Positions 11,501 through 25,254 of a stretch of 64,000 bases of DNA are shown here, one piece after another. The translations under genes were made by a program, and so were the position numbers. The first letter of the stretch is position 1; the number at the start of each line of letters is the position of its first letter. The DNA comes from Melanocharis versteri (lineage: Eukaryota > Chordata > Aves > Passeriformes > Melanocharitidae): NCBI GenBank assembly GCA_013397845.1, contig VZTG01009153.1:62001-126000 (forward strand), read 5' to 3'. The notes under the pieces are model-generated. The model ran no database searches. It was not told where the DNA came from and saw nothing but the letters and a program-made list of their open reading frames with translations.

Positions 11501-14500
11501 TAGGATTTTAGTGCACTTCTTGAATCAATAAATGGTAAGCTTCCTTTAAAAATCTGTTTTTATTTTCAAAGAGCTGATGGCAGGCTGTTCCCTGCACTAA
11601 AGTAGAGAAAGAGGCATACATCCTTTGTCAGTGTAAGAAAAATGTAGATCTACATTTTCATTCATTCATGCCTGGCTTCCACCCAAACACCAGAAAGGAT
11701 TTCTTGTTTCCTCCATCAATTGTAAACCGGAACGAGCTTGTATCTTGTTCCTCTTGAGAAGGCAGCTGTCAGGCAAATGGTTTCACAAAAAATAATGCTT
11801 GTGCATACTCTGCAGTCAGCTCTAATCTTGCGTCCACAAACTGTAAATTGTGCAGAACTGGATCTCTGTCAGCTGACTTCTTGCAGGCAGTGCTGTTAGC
11901 TTCAATTAAGAAAGTACAAACACAAACACCAAACCTGCTGACTGGCCTGTATGCAATTTCACCTTCTTTGGGGCTTTTTTTTTGTGGGGGAATGAAGGCC
12001 TTGAATGGTTCAGTGAATCTTCTCATTTCTTGAGTCAAGTCATATGAAAGGCTAACTAGGTAGCTGTGGAACTTTGATAAGCTTAATCCTGGAATTTTGT
12101 TAGGAAACCTCATGACTCTGATAGCAGGTACCTAAAATGCCCTCCCTGCTATTCTAAATTTTATGCAGCCATGTAAACCTCAAAAGAGTGCTCAGATGAA
12201 GGACAACTTGCTTACTTTGAAGAAAAAGACCTTCAATAGTGGAAACGTGGTCTTCACATCTGGCCATCAACATTGCCTAAGCAGTGATGTCTGTGACATG
12301 CTCCTTCTGGCTCTTACCTCTGATTGGAAGTGAGCTGAGCCACAGCTGGCTGAGCACTTATGGAACAGTCAAGATAAGTGGTATCTTATATTCACACGAG
12401 TATTGAATCATAATATTTGTCACAATAAAAATATACAAAGTGAAGAGTGAATGAAAAGACTGTCTGGAGAGCTGTGTCTCCAGCACCACCCAGTAATGCA
12501 AATTCTAAAGACTATATGTAAAAAACAGACATGATTGGCTGATGCTTCTTTTTGTATATCTTCCTGGATATTTTTCCTTAATTTACTCTCTTTCCCTATC
12601 ATAATTTCTCCATTGTGGAAAAAAAAAAATGCTGTTTAGAGATCTCTGGAGTAGAAAGCTGCATCTGTATTACAGTATATAAATTCTCCAGCAATCCATT
12701 GTGTTGCTGAATGCACTGATATTTTGGTCTCCCCAACACCCTGTGTCAGAGTTCCACCTTTGAACTCTATCCCATGTGAAAGACAAGATCTTTGATTCTT
12801 CAGCATCCTGCTTGATAACACCACCATTTTCTGAAAACTTGAAGCAATTTTAAAAAAGTATATCTCATACGAATTCTCTGTAAGAAAGAAGGCATCTTTC
12901 CAGGCAGCTACTGATTGCCTGCTGGCATACAACTCATACAAGGTGTATTGTCCGAAATTGATCCTCTTTCTAATTTTGTGCCTGGCTACCTCTAGGATAT
13001 ATCTAATTTAGGATATCATGTGCTAGTAAAATAGAGATTCGTACAGAACTGTCTCATAAATAACTCACAATTCCCTCCACCTTTGGTCACTACACTTGCC
13101 TACTTTGCTAGGGCGTTCAGAAGCTGCTGAACGATTCTTTCCTTTGCCATGGTAAACTGAGAAGAGAAGCCTCTAGGAAGGTCTGCCACATGCTGACAGG
13201 GAAAATGGGGCTTTCAGAAGTTCCCTTTGTCCTTCGCTCACCACTCATCCATTCTGCTTTCCAGAGCATGGCAAGTGGTTTGTTGTTGTTTTTTTTCGTT
13301 TTTTTTATAAAGTGATAAAGCAGGTTTTTGTCATCCTATCCTTCCCTGTATGCTGCTTTTAGCAGAAAAATAATCCAGTAGGAGGAGGAAATCTCTGTTT
13401 GTATGAGTTAGCTCCTTTCAGCGACCTGTCTGAAAGGATCTCTTCCCTTCTTTTATTTACCCAAATGCTTAAGAAAATTTACATTCTCAAACAGAAGTTT
13501 GTTTTTTCTTTGTTCTTTTGTTTGCCTTTATGGAGAGTCTTCAGCAATTTCAAAACTTAGTTTTCTAATTATAGTTTCCATGTACTAAATTAAAAAAAAA
13601 AACAACGAACTTTTGTTGTTGTTCTTGTTCTTCTAAAGAAATAAAGCTCCTTCAGTCACCTTAGGATATTTGCTCAAAAACGCATGCAAAGTGTCAGTAG
13701 TCACTTTTAATAATCTTGGGTTTATATCTGACAGCACATCCCATAAGTGGGTGTTGAATATTTCCAAGGACAGGTGAGAAGCATTATTACAATGCATTGC
13801 TATACTTGGCCAGAGTCATACTAAGAGAGAAAGCACTCCAAGCAGAGACTCAGTTAAACTTCAGCCAGGATGGGTATGTGGCCCTGCACAGGTTGTGTTT
13901 TATGCAGGTTGGTTCAGCAGTCCCTTTCATTTTAGGTAGCTAGAAAGAGCCAGATTTGAAGGCAGTACCTCTGCTCTATCTATCCCCTGAAGCCTCCAAC
14001 ACTCCTAGGATCCTTGGAGGGAGACCATGCTGGACATGATCTTAGGTCTAGCTTTTCCTCTTCTACAAAGTTTGAGTGGATGCCAAAGAAGCTGTGCCTT
14101 GTCCTTATGGTTTGTGCCTTCCTGCTATGACAGGTCCAAACATTCGGCTGTTTTCTGAACCAATGGCAAGGTAGGGAAAGGGCAGAATCAATGTTTAGGA
14201 TACAGACTGTCATCTCCTGTCTGTGTAGCTCTCTCTGCTCATGGCCACACTAAGGAGTTCAAGGATTATAAGCTCAATACCCAGAAAAGGTAGAGGAAGT
14301 AGTTAGTTACCCATGGATCACTTTTCATGAGGGTCAGACATCACCACTTGACCGGTAAAAGAAAGAAGGACAGGTTTCTTAGTCAGGGTTTTTACAAGTT
14401 TTATATAACTTTTTCTGCCAGCAGGGTTTCCCTGAGGTGCTGTGACATTCACTGTGGTATGGGGAGCCAGAGGAATTTGATTGTCGGTTGTTTAAGGAGC

Positions 14501-16382
14501 ATCTGCACACCCAACCCAGCTGAAAGGGGTGTATTACTAATTGGGATGGTCACTAGCACACACTGACCCCTGAATCATCCACAGATGTTATCTCCTGAAG
14601 TGCTGTTCCTTCAAACCAAGCCTGTGTTGGGCAGTTGCATGATGGACAGGACACAGGCTTGTTTCTTTTAAATTCAGATTCCCCCAAAGTGGGTGATACA
14701 CTGCTGAAAGGAGCAGAGAGAGGCACTGCTTAGCTGCTAGACCAGCAGCAAACCTGATTTAGCCCATACCAGGGATGTGCACGTCTCAATTCCAAAAGCT
14801 GGTCTGCATGGACACAGAACAAGCAGCATGTTTCAGACTCTTCTAACTGATGAAAAATCTGATACGTCTGCAAATGATGGTGTTCCTGTTCTTGCAGATA
14901 GAGGATAGAGGCATCACATGTCATGGCATCATGTTGCCTTTCCACGGTTACCGTATGCTTTGTCATCACATCAGTGTCCTGCTTCGGAGCAGGGTATTTT
15001 ATCTGGGGATGAACCTGGAATTCCCACCCGTATGAATGCAGAGAATGAGCCTGGTGGACTAGGATACTCCTAAAATGGGTCATGTTTCCCCATATAAGGA
15101 TTTACATGTCACATGGGATTACATTGCAGTGATGGGTGCCTCAGATATTGGCTACAGATCCAATTGCACCGGCAGGAAGCGGTGCATCCAGTCTCTAAAG
15201 CTAGTCCTGCTTGCTGCCTCTAAGGAAGGACAGGCACAAAGATACTGCAGACCTGTGAACTTGGGTTTCTTGGAGATCGCTCATTCTCTGGTATATTTTG
15301 GAGCAACTGAAAATGTTTCAGGACAAAGCATGTGATGATGGTAAGCATTCGGAAACACAGATGTGTACCCTACCTACCTACCTCCCTAAGACTCCAGCTG
15401 GCAAACTCAACAGCTGCTGTTTTCCTCCCTGTTCCTTAGGCTCTTATGAGCCCAGCCTGTGATTTTGGCTGGTTTCCCTGGTGCCTCCAGAGGTCCAGCT
15501 CCACAGCTAGCCTCCACTACATAGACCTCTCCAACACATGAACTCTTTTTCAGACCAGATTTACAGAATAATTCCTCCTTCCACTGCCAAAGAGTGCCTT
15601 CAGTCTGATGAAGTATTTCATACATTTCCATTTGGGAAAAAAAGCCAATAAAAAACCACCCCTCCAACTTCCTTATTTTTTTCTTCCAGAATAATTATGG
15701 CAAAATGTTTTCTGAAGTTCTCAGCCCTATCCTGAAGAAAACACATAAATGCAGTATCCTTTTTCCTTTCCCTAGGAGTGGAAAATGTTCTGCTGCTGCC
15801 CGTATGTCCCGCAGGAGCACATTGCCCTGGGAAGTATGCTTAGACCTTGCCAAGGATGGAGAGTAGATGAACAGATTACCTGCTTTGTTTGAGCCTTGCT
15901 CAGACTTTCAGAGAATTACTCTTCTCTCAAATACAAATTTTCATTCATAGTTTCTTTTTCTTGCTCGTGACAGGTTATAACAGAAATGTTTTGAAGGTAT
16001 TTGGACAGCCATGCTCTCCATGCAGAGCTGACAGTTTTACCAAGTTTGAACAGTGGAAATAAATTTGTTTCTGCAGTCCTTAGTAAGAACTGTGTTTTGG
16101 ATAAAACCTTAATTGGCTAATGGCTTCTCGGGGTTTTTCCTGAGGATCCAACAGATCTGTTTCCAGTTGTTGTTTAAGTTTCTCTTAAATTCCCCTTTCT
16201 CCACACAACTTGTAACTTTCCGATTTTGAGGTTCTGCTGCTGACCTATAGTTATACTCTGGCTGAGGTTACGCTTGAAGGTCAGTGGGAACAGTTCCTCA
16301 TGTGCATTGCAAATGCATACCTGTTAGGTAGTGTTACCTAGTAATCATTACATTAGCTCATTTCTAGTTGTTCTGATCTCTT
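8525..16382. other. Non-coding stretch with minor simple sequence
   Basis: Long AT-rich interval with no recognisable gene. It holds an imperfect 20-bp repeat pair (10773-10792 and 10795-10814), a short A run at 12619-12629, T-rich DNA near 13285-13305, and a few CTAC units near 15368-15383. The longest open frames are 117 codons (minus, 14730-15083) and 114 codons (minus, 11769-12113); neither resembles a known protein. Confidence 0.5.
10773..10814 (+). repeat. Imperfect near-tandem 20-bp repeat pair
   Basis: 10773-10792 and 10795-10814 share 18 of 20 positions (agagggSctctaaca-like units followed by cata). This is a local slippage product without evident function. Confidence 0.6.
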
Positions 16383-16640
16383 AGAACCATAGAAGGGGTG
16401 GGGTTGGAAGGGACCCCTGGAGGTCATCTGGTTCAAACCCCTGTTCAAGCAGGGCTACCTAGACCCACCTGCCCTGTACCATGTACATACAACCTCGGAA
16501 TATTTTCAAGGGTGAAGTCTCCACAGTCTTTCTGGGCAACCTGTGCCAGTGCTCAGTCACCCTCACGGTGAAAAAGTGTTTTCTGATGCTCAGAAGGAAC
16601 ATCTGTGTTTCGGTTTGTGCCCATCGCCTCTTGACTTCTG
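16383..16640 (-). mobile_element. CR1 LINE 3' end, reverse orientation
   Basis: Read on the minus strand this is the 3' terminal region of an avian CR1. On the plus strand it begins with the tail remnant agaaccatagaa, then the family hallmark ggttggaaggga (about 16403-16414). Next come ctcaccctcacggtgaaaaa-type sequence at 16555-16575 and a gtttgtgcccatcgcctctt-type segment at 16612-16631. These are the usual landmarks of antisense CR1 3' ends. Homology becomes hard to follow after about 16640, so the left end given here on the element's own axis is approximate. The copy is 5'-truncated, as most CR1 insertions are, and is not coding. Confidence 0.88.
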
Positions 16641-19600
16641 CAATTCAAACTGTCAAGCTCCTTATATGATGCCCAGAGTAGTTTTGTTCTTCTTTTCTGA
16701 GAAAATTCCTGTAATCTTCCATAGCTCTCCTTAATCCACTCCTTGTGGTTGAAGCATCTTCAAAGCTAATTCTGAAGATAAAAATTTTCGCAGTTCTCAA
16801 CTTCCATCACATTTAAGGACTACCACCTTTCAACCAAGAGATCATTCTTCTAACGCATATTTACACCCAAACTGGAGCTCAAAACACATGTTAGATCATG
16901 AGATTTCTTGACTAACAGTCACTAGAAGTTGGAATGGAAATAACAGCTGTGACTGTTCAGATTTAAGAAACCTGAATGCTGCTTGCTTTCGTATTTGATG
17001 CTCCACAAAACAGATGTGCTTTTGCGTTTTGCTGAGTCTTACTCTGCACTGTTGTACCCTAACATAGGGTCTATCTGTAGGGACAGAATTTCCTATTTGT
17101 TTTCAATATTCAGAGCTGAACCACAAGTTTGTGTACTTGTTTGTAAGGCACTTGTCTCTGCAAATTCCAGGTCAGCACAAGCAATCGTTTGGGGGATATA
17201 ACAGGTTAATTTATTCCTGTGCATGTTTTATTTTGTCCCCATTTAAAACTTAACATTATCCTTTTACATTAAAACCGTTATCAGATTTCTGGAGTTAATG
17301 AGCCAGAGAGACTAGAACATAGCAAATTTTCTTCCACTGACTTGGAAAAATGTAGTCATTAAAAGAAAAGATATCACTTGTTATTCCATGGGCCTAAAGG
17401 TTGTTTATCTATTTGTTTATTTATTTATGAAGAAAAATGAAAATGACAGTGGCATTAGACTTGGAATGACATATTTCAGAAGAAATTGAACAAGCTTTAG
17501 AGATATCTGCTATTTGAAACTTTGGCTAATGCATTAAATGTATCTGCTTTTGATACTCCCTCCAGCTTCAGAAAGAGGTGAATGCTGAGTAAAGCGTCAC
17601 GCCCTATCAGGAAGGTACTGATGCCTTTTCCTGGTCTNGTACCGGCTGTGATGCCAGATGTGGTTTGGTGTCTGTGAAATCCCTTTGCTGTGTCACAGCT
17701 CTACTGCAGGCTGCCTGGTGTGCTTAACATCCCCAGAGATTCAGGGCTAACTTCTCTGGGCAGCTCCATGCAGAAGTTACTGCTGGAACCAGAATACAGG
17801 CTCTTCTGCACCTCCTCAGGGCTTAGCTCAGTGGGAAGCATATAGTTAGCATGCATCTATGGACAGGTGTGCAGGTGTGGATAGATCCTAAATGAATGCA
17901 TTTTCCCACAGAAATGAATATTTAATATGTTAGCAAACAATCAACATATCCTGATGGCTAAACAGGCATTAGCAATGGAAAAGACTAGGGAAACTAAGCT
18001 TTTAAACTCAATGTCCAGTCACTATAACCAAGGTAAAGCTAGTCTTGACAATTGCTGCATTAGTTTCTTGAACTAAAGGTACTTCAAAATGCTGCAGAAA
18101 TCTCTGGAAGGATGCAGAGTGTGCCAACACTGTAATCTCAGTGTGGTGCTGAAACACCTGGGCTCTTCTTCTGAAATCCCCTCACTGTGGCTAAAGGACT
18201 GGGATAAAAGCAGGTCTACTGACAGTGTGTCATTCCTTGCCATTGGGAATGGGAATGATGGGCAAGCCTGTGTCCCAAGGGGAGACCCATCACCCCCACT
18301 GGCCTTGCTGCCCTGCAGATCCTGCAGGAAAGAGTGGGAATCTGCTGGGCAGGAAGTTGTCATCACTGTGGAAGTGGCTCCACGCTTGAAAGCAAGTCCG
18401 AGTGAGGAAGTATCTCCCTTATTTACTAGATTTGGAGAAATAACTACTTAAGCTGCTTAAATTCCACTTGATTTCTTTCTTTTTTTTAGATTTCCAAAGA
18501 TTTCAATTCTACATGATAAAATGACGCCAAAACCCACAATGATTTGTTTAAAAAGGGTAAGGTTCACTGTGAAAATGTTGCTAATGAATTCCTCAACCCC
18601 GAAATTTTAACAAGCTCCAGAAAATGACATTTAATATGAAGATAGCATGAATTTATCTGAGTCACTTTATCTACTTGTCAGCACCAGACTATAACACAGA
18701 CCAAAATGAAAAATTGCTAGAAAAAATTTAATAGTAATTGAATAGCCATTTTAATTTAACAGATGTTGACTAGATCTAATACACACTTTACAAACTAAGA
18801 TCCTGAAATGAAGAGTCTCATTAATTTAGAGAGATGAGTTTTATTTTGTTCAAATAAGAACATCTCAGAGACCAGATGAATAAAAAGATTTAAAATCTCA
18901 TCTTCACCAAGCCTAACATCAAAACCATTTTTGTTTAACTGTTTATTAAGCAAAATGGAGCTAATTTCTGCATGTGTCTCCTTAGAAACTAATACTGAGG
19001 AGCTCATTATGCCTTCTCTCACATCAAAGATATTAAAAAATCAGCTCTGTTTGGGTGTTTTTCTGCTGTAGGGGATCTTAGCTGGACACCTGGGATTCTG
19101 TAGTGTTTTATTCATTTTAATACCTTACTCTTTAAAATTTAAAGGCATTTTAGTGGAGCTGCTGTTATCAGAACATTGTGGGAAACAGGCAACAGACATT
19201 GTAGTTATTTCTTCAAAAGGCCTCTATTTAAATGGCTTTGAGCATCAGGAGTCTTAATTTCCTTGAACTCACTCATAATTCAAATAACCTCAAAAAATCG
19301 GACCTTGGTCCATCATTTACAGAAACAGCATCTGAACTTGTATTCTTGGCAAGAATTTATTTACTCATGGATTTTCTTTCAGGCATAATCCCCACCTTTC
19401 TGAGGCCAAATTTCATCTAACTTAATGAGTGCATGAACTAAACAGTTCTTTAAAACATTTTAAAAGCAAATGCTGATAACTAAAATTTGAGGAAGGTATC
19501 TCAGACCAGATTCCAATAAACATGAAGAATTTCAGAAGGAGAGACATATTGAGTACAGGGATTCTTCCATTTATTATCCTCTCGCCTGTGGGGAAATAAA

Positions 19601-20148
19601 ACATTTTAATTGTGTCTGAAAATTTGCTTGCAAACTGCTGACCCAAAATGATTGCCCTGGAAATAATTTGTTACAAGCTTCTTGGTGAACTACTGTGTGA
19701 ACTGACACACAGACATCTGCTGCTTCTGGAAGGAGAATTCAGTTAGTTGCAGATATTCTCCAAAATCTAAATTCTGATACAAAGCTGCTGCAATATTCAG
19801 CACTGGAATCTATGAGAAACATAATTAAGTGATATGGTACACCTTCTGAGTGAGGCTGCAAGAACTGGTTCTTTGGGGATCAACATGCTTCACTATCCAG
19901 AACAATTATCAAACTGTGGATTCACATGGGAGAAATCCCCAAGAGCAGGGTAATGAAGGCAGTTTTACAGGTGCTGTGTGTTGCTGGAGCAGGAAAAAAC
20001 ATCCTGGCCCTGGAATCATAATTCTAGGCATCGAAAATCTTATATGACTATTTGCAAGACTTTGTAAACACAGATGGGGAATAAGTAAGTATGCACCTGT
20101 GTCTGACAAGAACTGTATGAGGAGGAACTGGGGAAATATAAAACAATT
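16641..20148. other. Non-coding stretch with one unresolved base
   Basis: AT-rich DNA with a single N at 17638 and a short TTTA-type simple repeat around 17403-17428. A GC-richer piece at 18085-18400 carries overlapping open frames on both strands (120 codons plus, 97 codons minus) that look like chance in a stop-poor segment. No repeat family recognised. Confidence 0.5.
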
Positions 20149-20829
20149 CTATTTTTCAGAAGATGAAATATATATTTGTTTTCTTCCATGAAACCATGGC
20201 AATATTGTGTAACAAGAGGAAAGGCGATTGCTTGCTCTTGGTCGTTTGATGGGCAGAAATATAATGCTTTCTCTTGTGCTCTGCAGCAAAGTCTCCATGC
20301 GCTCAGACCACAATGGAAAACCTGTGTGGTCAAAGAGGCATCTTGTATATGTGACACATCTAAAAACTCTTTGCCAGCCGTGGGAAAGAATGAGCAAGAA
20401 TGTGTGCAGATACTTTGACAGGAGTTCTTGGGAATATGGCAGTGTTCTGCCAGACCTTAGGGTTCCATGGTCTGGTCCGAGTCCAGTCCCTTCTGTTGGC
20501 TGATGATCATACTTCCCCACAGCCTTTCCTGAAGGTAACCCCAGTGTGCATAGTGCAGGAGTAGATCCTGTAGTCTGTGGAGTGTCTGGACAAGGGGACG
20601 CCTTGGGAGGAGCTGCAGCAGAGAATGTGAGAGCTCCTTCTGCATGCCCATCTTGGAGCATCTGTCCCCATGCAAGCTCTGCCTGGGTAGCCTGAGGAAT
20701 AATAAACTCGGTGTTAAGTGTTACCAGAATGGTCTTGGGGTTTTTTTGGCACAGGGCTGAGATGCTCGTGAGTGGCAAACTTAAATCTCGGTTTTGCATT
20801 TGCTGTACTCTGCCACCAGCAGTGATCAA
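20149..20829 (-). other. Longest open frame in the window (226 codons), unidentified
   Basis: ATG-initiated minus-strand frame running from 20829 to 20149. The predicted peptide is rich in Pro, Ser, Thr, Gly and Leu, with no signal peptide, membrane segment, zinc-binding pattern or domain I recognise. It lies in a locally GC-richer, stop-poor segment, where long frames arise more easily by chance. Overlapping frames on both strands (20457-20675 minus, 20228-20503 plus) are of similar quality, which argues against real coding constraint. It might be a decayed coding fragment of an old element. I do not annotate it as a gene. Confidence 0.15.
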
Positions 20830-23800
20830 TCACTCTGTGTGCCGTGCACCAGTTAAAAGGGAGGATGGTCTTGGCTGAGAAACCACAGAAACCCTATGGC
20901 TAAAAATTTTGTGATGGAGCAAGGCATTGCTCAGTGAGGCACTGCAGATGGAGCAGGTTCAGGTGATTTCAGCATGGCATCAAAAGCAGCTTCGCTGGGC
21001 TCTGGGCTTCTCACATGTGCTCATTTCAATGTACTTGCTCGCTCTGAGATTGTAAGGAAAAGATGTCAAGCCCCCACAGGACTCAAAGCTCTATCACGAA
21101 GCCTATGAGTGTTGCATGTCTTCCTGCAATATGCACCTTTCACACTTCTCACTCTGCTGCAGAAGTAGCAGCAAAGCTGAAATGTTATGAAAGAAATAAT
21201 TTATTTCAATTTTACAAAGAAATATCTGAACACAGAGAAAACCTCCCACTCTATCTGCATTTTTACTGGAAGATAAATCAGTTCACTAGCAGGTTTTGTT
21301 GTTACAAAAAATACATTACAGCTTCGAGTGCCCTGAAAACTGAGCCCAAACTATAATTCTGTGAGAAGGGGCATCTTCTCCATCCACAGCTCACTGGGAG
21401 AGAGCCCTCAGCAGGTGTGCAAGGGCACAGGGGAAAACCTCTGCAGAAGAGCAGGTACCACACCTGGCCATTGTTCTGTGCAGCACTTCTGGATAGAAAT
21501 CTCAGACCCAGTAGCAGGATCCAGCAGCTTGATTATCTGTGAGATGGATTTCATAAACCGATGGACAGAGCGGTACAACCTGGTCGTCTGCAGGAGCAGG
21601 TAAGTGGATCTGATGATGCAGGGGCTCTCACAGGCCTGTGTGCCTCCATCCCTGTTTCATCTGTGCGTCTCGGAGACACTCTCAGTGCAGGGCTCCTGTT
21701 CTGAGAAGCCTTCAGGCCGCCTCTCCAGGGATGTAGCTCAAGGAGCACTCTCAAGGGCCATAGCTCTCCAAGTTTCTGTGTAATTATATTGGTTTATACA
21801 AGTAACTTTCTCCAAATCTGCTGCTTCACATGGTCTCTCTCCCTCCTTCTGCAAAATTAAACTGTTTTAATTTTTGTCCTAAAACTGCATAAGCCTTTTT
21901 TTTTTCTAAACGGATAATTTTCTCATTTCCCCTGAGTTTGGATACATTTTCTTTATTTTCATCTACATCAGGTCCCAGGACAAATACTGGTAAAACACTC
22001 CACCATACCTACCATAACTGGTTCCCCTGTAAGACACGTGGGTGTTACAGAATTAGACAAAAGAAAGTAAACCGGGGCAGTTTAGCTGATAATGCTATTT
22101 CCCTGTAAGGTTATAGAACGTAGCAATGTGTCCTAATGAGAGAAATATCTCCTTTATCAAGGGAAAGCTATTTTTAACTGATTCTTTTAATTGACTTGCA
22201 GTAACTCCTTACATGGAGTAGTAGATGTTGAATCATCTCAAAATCTTCTTCTCTAACTTCCTGCAAAAAAATTATTGATTAAGAATATCTATAATTTTTA
22301 TATGCTAAAATCAAACCTAAAAATTTGGATTTTGGCTTTAGTTCTGAGTCACTGTAGCATAGTATGAAATTAAAAGAAAGGAAGGAAGACAGAATTTGCC
22401 TTTTTTTATTTACTGTCACTTTTGCTCTCTCTAGAAAGCTCTGTGTGTGGATGTGATGTGAAAGAAACAAAGGTGACTAAGGGTCCCAAAAGGATCCAAG
22501 TGACATGTGGGTTATGTTCTAATTTCTGTCACCTCCATTATTCTGATTTTGCTGTGTGATGGGCCACTTGTTTTATCACTCCTCTTTAAGAAGTCAGTGA
22601 ATACATGAGAATCCCTGTAAGCTGAAGTCCTCCTGATTACTTCATGGAGATGCAAAGGGGGAGACGAGAGGTCGGAAAGGGGGAGGATGCAATGGGAGAG
22701 GCTACTTTCTATCTGTTTCAGAGGGGTCTTGCAAAAGTCAATCTTTGACCAAGGAAACTGAGGTTAGAGAAAGATACTCACCACTCCTGTTCTGTTCCAT
22801 AACGCCCTAAGGGCGGTATTCCCAGAGATGTCAGTACTGCCTGAGGGGAACAGGCTCTCTTTAATCACATTTACCAGGTCACCAAACAAAGATGCTGGCT
22901 ACTAAGACATGGCCTGTCTACCTTTTATATGCAGGTATACTCTTCTCGTATAGTGAGACTCTCAGGCATTGAAATGCTTCCAAGCATTTCCAAGAAGCAG
23001 AATGCCTCACGGTGCTTCTTCTGGGACATATTGTTCTGCATTACCCTCTCTTCAAACTGAGCCTTGAAGTTATATTTTAGCCCTATATGATCAAGAAAGT
23101 GTTTTTCTCTGCATAAATTTAATCTTGTGTTTTATTGATTTGCAGGTAGTGAGAAACCTTTTTTCTCCCCTATGCACAGAGGACTTACCTTGCAACCTAC
23201 AACAGAGCAATTAGTGTTACAAAGAGTTAGGTGCATAAATTCAATCCCCTAGATAACAAGTACATATTAGCTGCATGGTTATGAATTAGGTGTGTTGTAT
23301 TTATAGAAAGCCTGGCCCCTGGACAGTCACCAAATGTAAGAGCAACCTGTTCCCTACAAATGCTAAGATTAAAAAAACCAGAGTCAAAGTAGGATACTGC
23401 TGTCCATTTACAGTCCAGGAAGTCCTTGCATCTGATCTGGCACTGATTATTTTCAAGTGTGTTTTAACAATAAAAATAGACTCTTTCATTTTGATGTGAG
23501 GTTGCAATGTATGTTAGTAAGCAGAACTAACATCAGAAGATTGTACTAAGCAATCTGTTCTCTGCAGAGCAGGGCAGTAGTACAAAATCGATTTAAGAGC
23601 TCAAGTACATTGACTTTCAGTAGGGCTCAGTATCCTAAGCCACTAAACCAAGAGACAATTTTGGTGAACCTGAGCTCTCACACCAGACCTCTCCTCAAAG
23701 GGTTCTCGTGGTGAGGTTATCCATGCCAGGACACAGTGCCACAGCTTTTCTCATACTGCAGGACACACAACACCTTCCCCACAATCTGGAGAAATCCCTT

Positions 23801-25254
23801 CCTACACACCTGGAAATAACAAATTCCTCTCTTTTAAGCTTCTCAGCACATCTTTATGAGGTATATTTGGAAACATTACCTGCACGTGGGCAGGCCCCCA
23901 TTCCTCTTTCCTGGGACATAGTGCACAGGACACATTTGCCCATAATCCAATAGCAGATGTGGCAGAGTTGTGGCCTACTGTGTGTCCTGCCGTGGCTTCC
24001 CAAACTGCCTACAGTCAGCTGTGTACTTTTTAATAACATAAGGGTACCAAGCAATCTGTTCAATGCAGATATTTCATAGGTCTTTAAAATGAGTAGCTGG
24101 GATTTGCACCATGCAAATCTTCCATTATATATCTTGTGTGACCTGGAGTGAGATGGACATATATTATGGAGCAAAATACATCTACAGGGTGCGCTGTGCC
24201 TGAGCTGCCCCCATACTCCACTCTCCAAAAGAAAGCCAGGGAGGGAACTAATGTACAGTGAGGGTGAACAGCCAGGGGCTCTGGCAGCCTCAGCTCTAGA
24301 TTGCCACATTGCAGTAATGCAATGTGCATGCTGCACCAAGAAATGGGCTTTTTTGCAAAAAACAAGTAATGTGTCCTCATGAGCATAACAGACAATAGAA
24401 AGTACTAAAACAAAAAAAAAATAATTAGTCAGGTGAATGTTTTATTGTCAGCGGTTTGTTGTTTTTTTTTTTTTTTTTTCTGTGGGATTTGCTCAAGAAT
24501 ACCAAAATTTTAATTGTCCTATACCAATGCCCAGCTTATTTTTAAGTGTCAATATCATATTATTGGCAATCCCTAAGCACAGATTAAATTTAGGCTTTGC
24601 ATAGTTTTAATCTTTGTATTCAAAGAGGCCACATTTATGTTGAAGTGTAACATGCAGGAGCAGAAAGAGCTCTCTTTTTCTTTTCCTATGGGCATATAAC
24701 TCTTCAATTATTTACACTTAAAAGACAACACATTCTGAATATTGCAATGATAACAGAAAGTTTTCAAGCAAATTAAATCCAAGCAAAGCCTTTTCTCAGT
24801 ATTCTAAATAATTTAGATTACAAAAAATATTATATTTTTTCCTAGAAAAGATTTTTTTTCAGATAGATGGGAATGGTGATTAGCTTTGCAATGATAATGA
24901 GACCAGTGGTACAGTTCCTAAGGGTATGAAATGTTCACCTGCTTTTAGAGTACAGTGATTGCAGAAGAGTTGTAAAACCTCCTAAATCTGTATATCCCAG
25001 TTATGTTCACGTGTCTCTTAGTAAATGTAGAACAACCTTTTAAAATCCCACTTCTGATATCAGAACTCCTAGGATTCTCCTGCCAGTACCACACCACATC
25101 TCCCCAAATGATTTTTGCCTGAAGGAAAACTACATACAGTTTTTCTATCAGGTAAGTGCATTAACTGAAGACTGCTGGAAATCTGCTGCCATCTTTTCTG
25201 GATCTGACATCTGCTACAGAAATCTCAGAGAATTCCAAAAGGGATGAGATGATT
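20830..25254. other. Non-coding stretch with a poly(T) tract
   Basis: No gene recognised. Contains an 18-base T run at 24462-24479 and a small hairpin-like cgccc/gggcg at about 22804-22816. A minus-strand open frame of 161 codons (23854-24339) has no recognisable domain. The CR1 tail at 25255 closes the interval. Confidence 0.5.
24462..24479 (+). repeat. Poly(T) tract
   Basis: A run of 18 T. Read on the minus strand it could be a poly(A) tail, but the sequence next to it does not look like a retrocopy, so it is listed as simple sequence only. Confidence 0.9.

Noticed and set aside
16425..16440. tRNA B-box-like word ggttcaaaccc
   Set aside because: It lies in the CR1 3' end, there is no cloverleaf or A box at the right spacing, and the word arises from the CR1 consensus.
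19909..20109. Minus-strand frame containing SDTGAYLLI, reminiscent of a retroviral aspartic protease active site
   Set aside because: Only the three-residue DTG core fits. The flap and other conserved positions are absent, no gag or RT sequence lies beside it, and no LTR is near.
22804..22816. cgccc/gggcg palindrome as a terminator or binding site
   Set aside because: A 5-bp stem is too short to mean anything alone, and bacterial-style terminators do not apply to this genome.
23544..24070. Similar 26-bp words around 23545 and 24045 (aagcaatctgtt core)
   Set aside because: Similarity ends at the core and does not extend into either flank; likely coincidence.
23854..24339. 161-codon minus-strand open frame
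   Set aside because: No recognisable domain, other frames overlap it, and its composition looks like translated non-coding DNA.
24462..24479. Poly(T) as the poly(A) tail of a minus-strand retrocopy
   Set aside because: Adjacent sequence shows no gene or SINE similarity and no flanking duplication.
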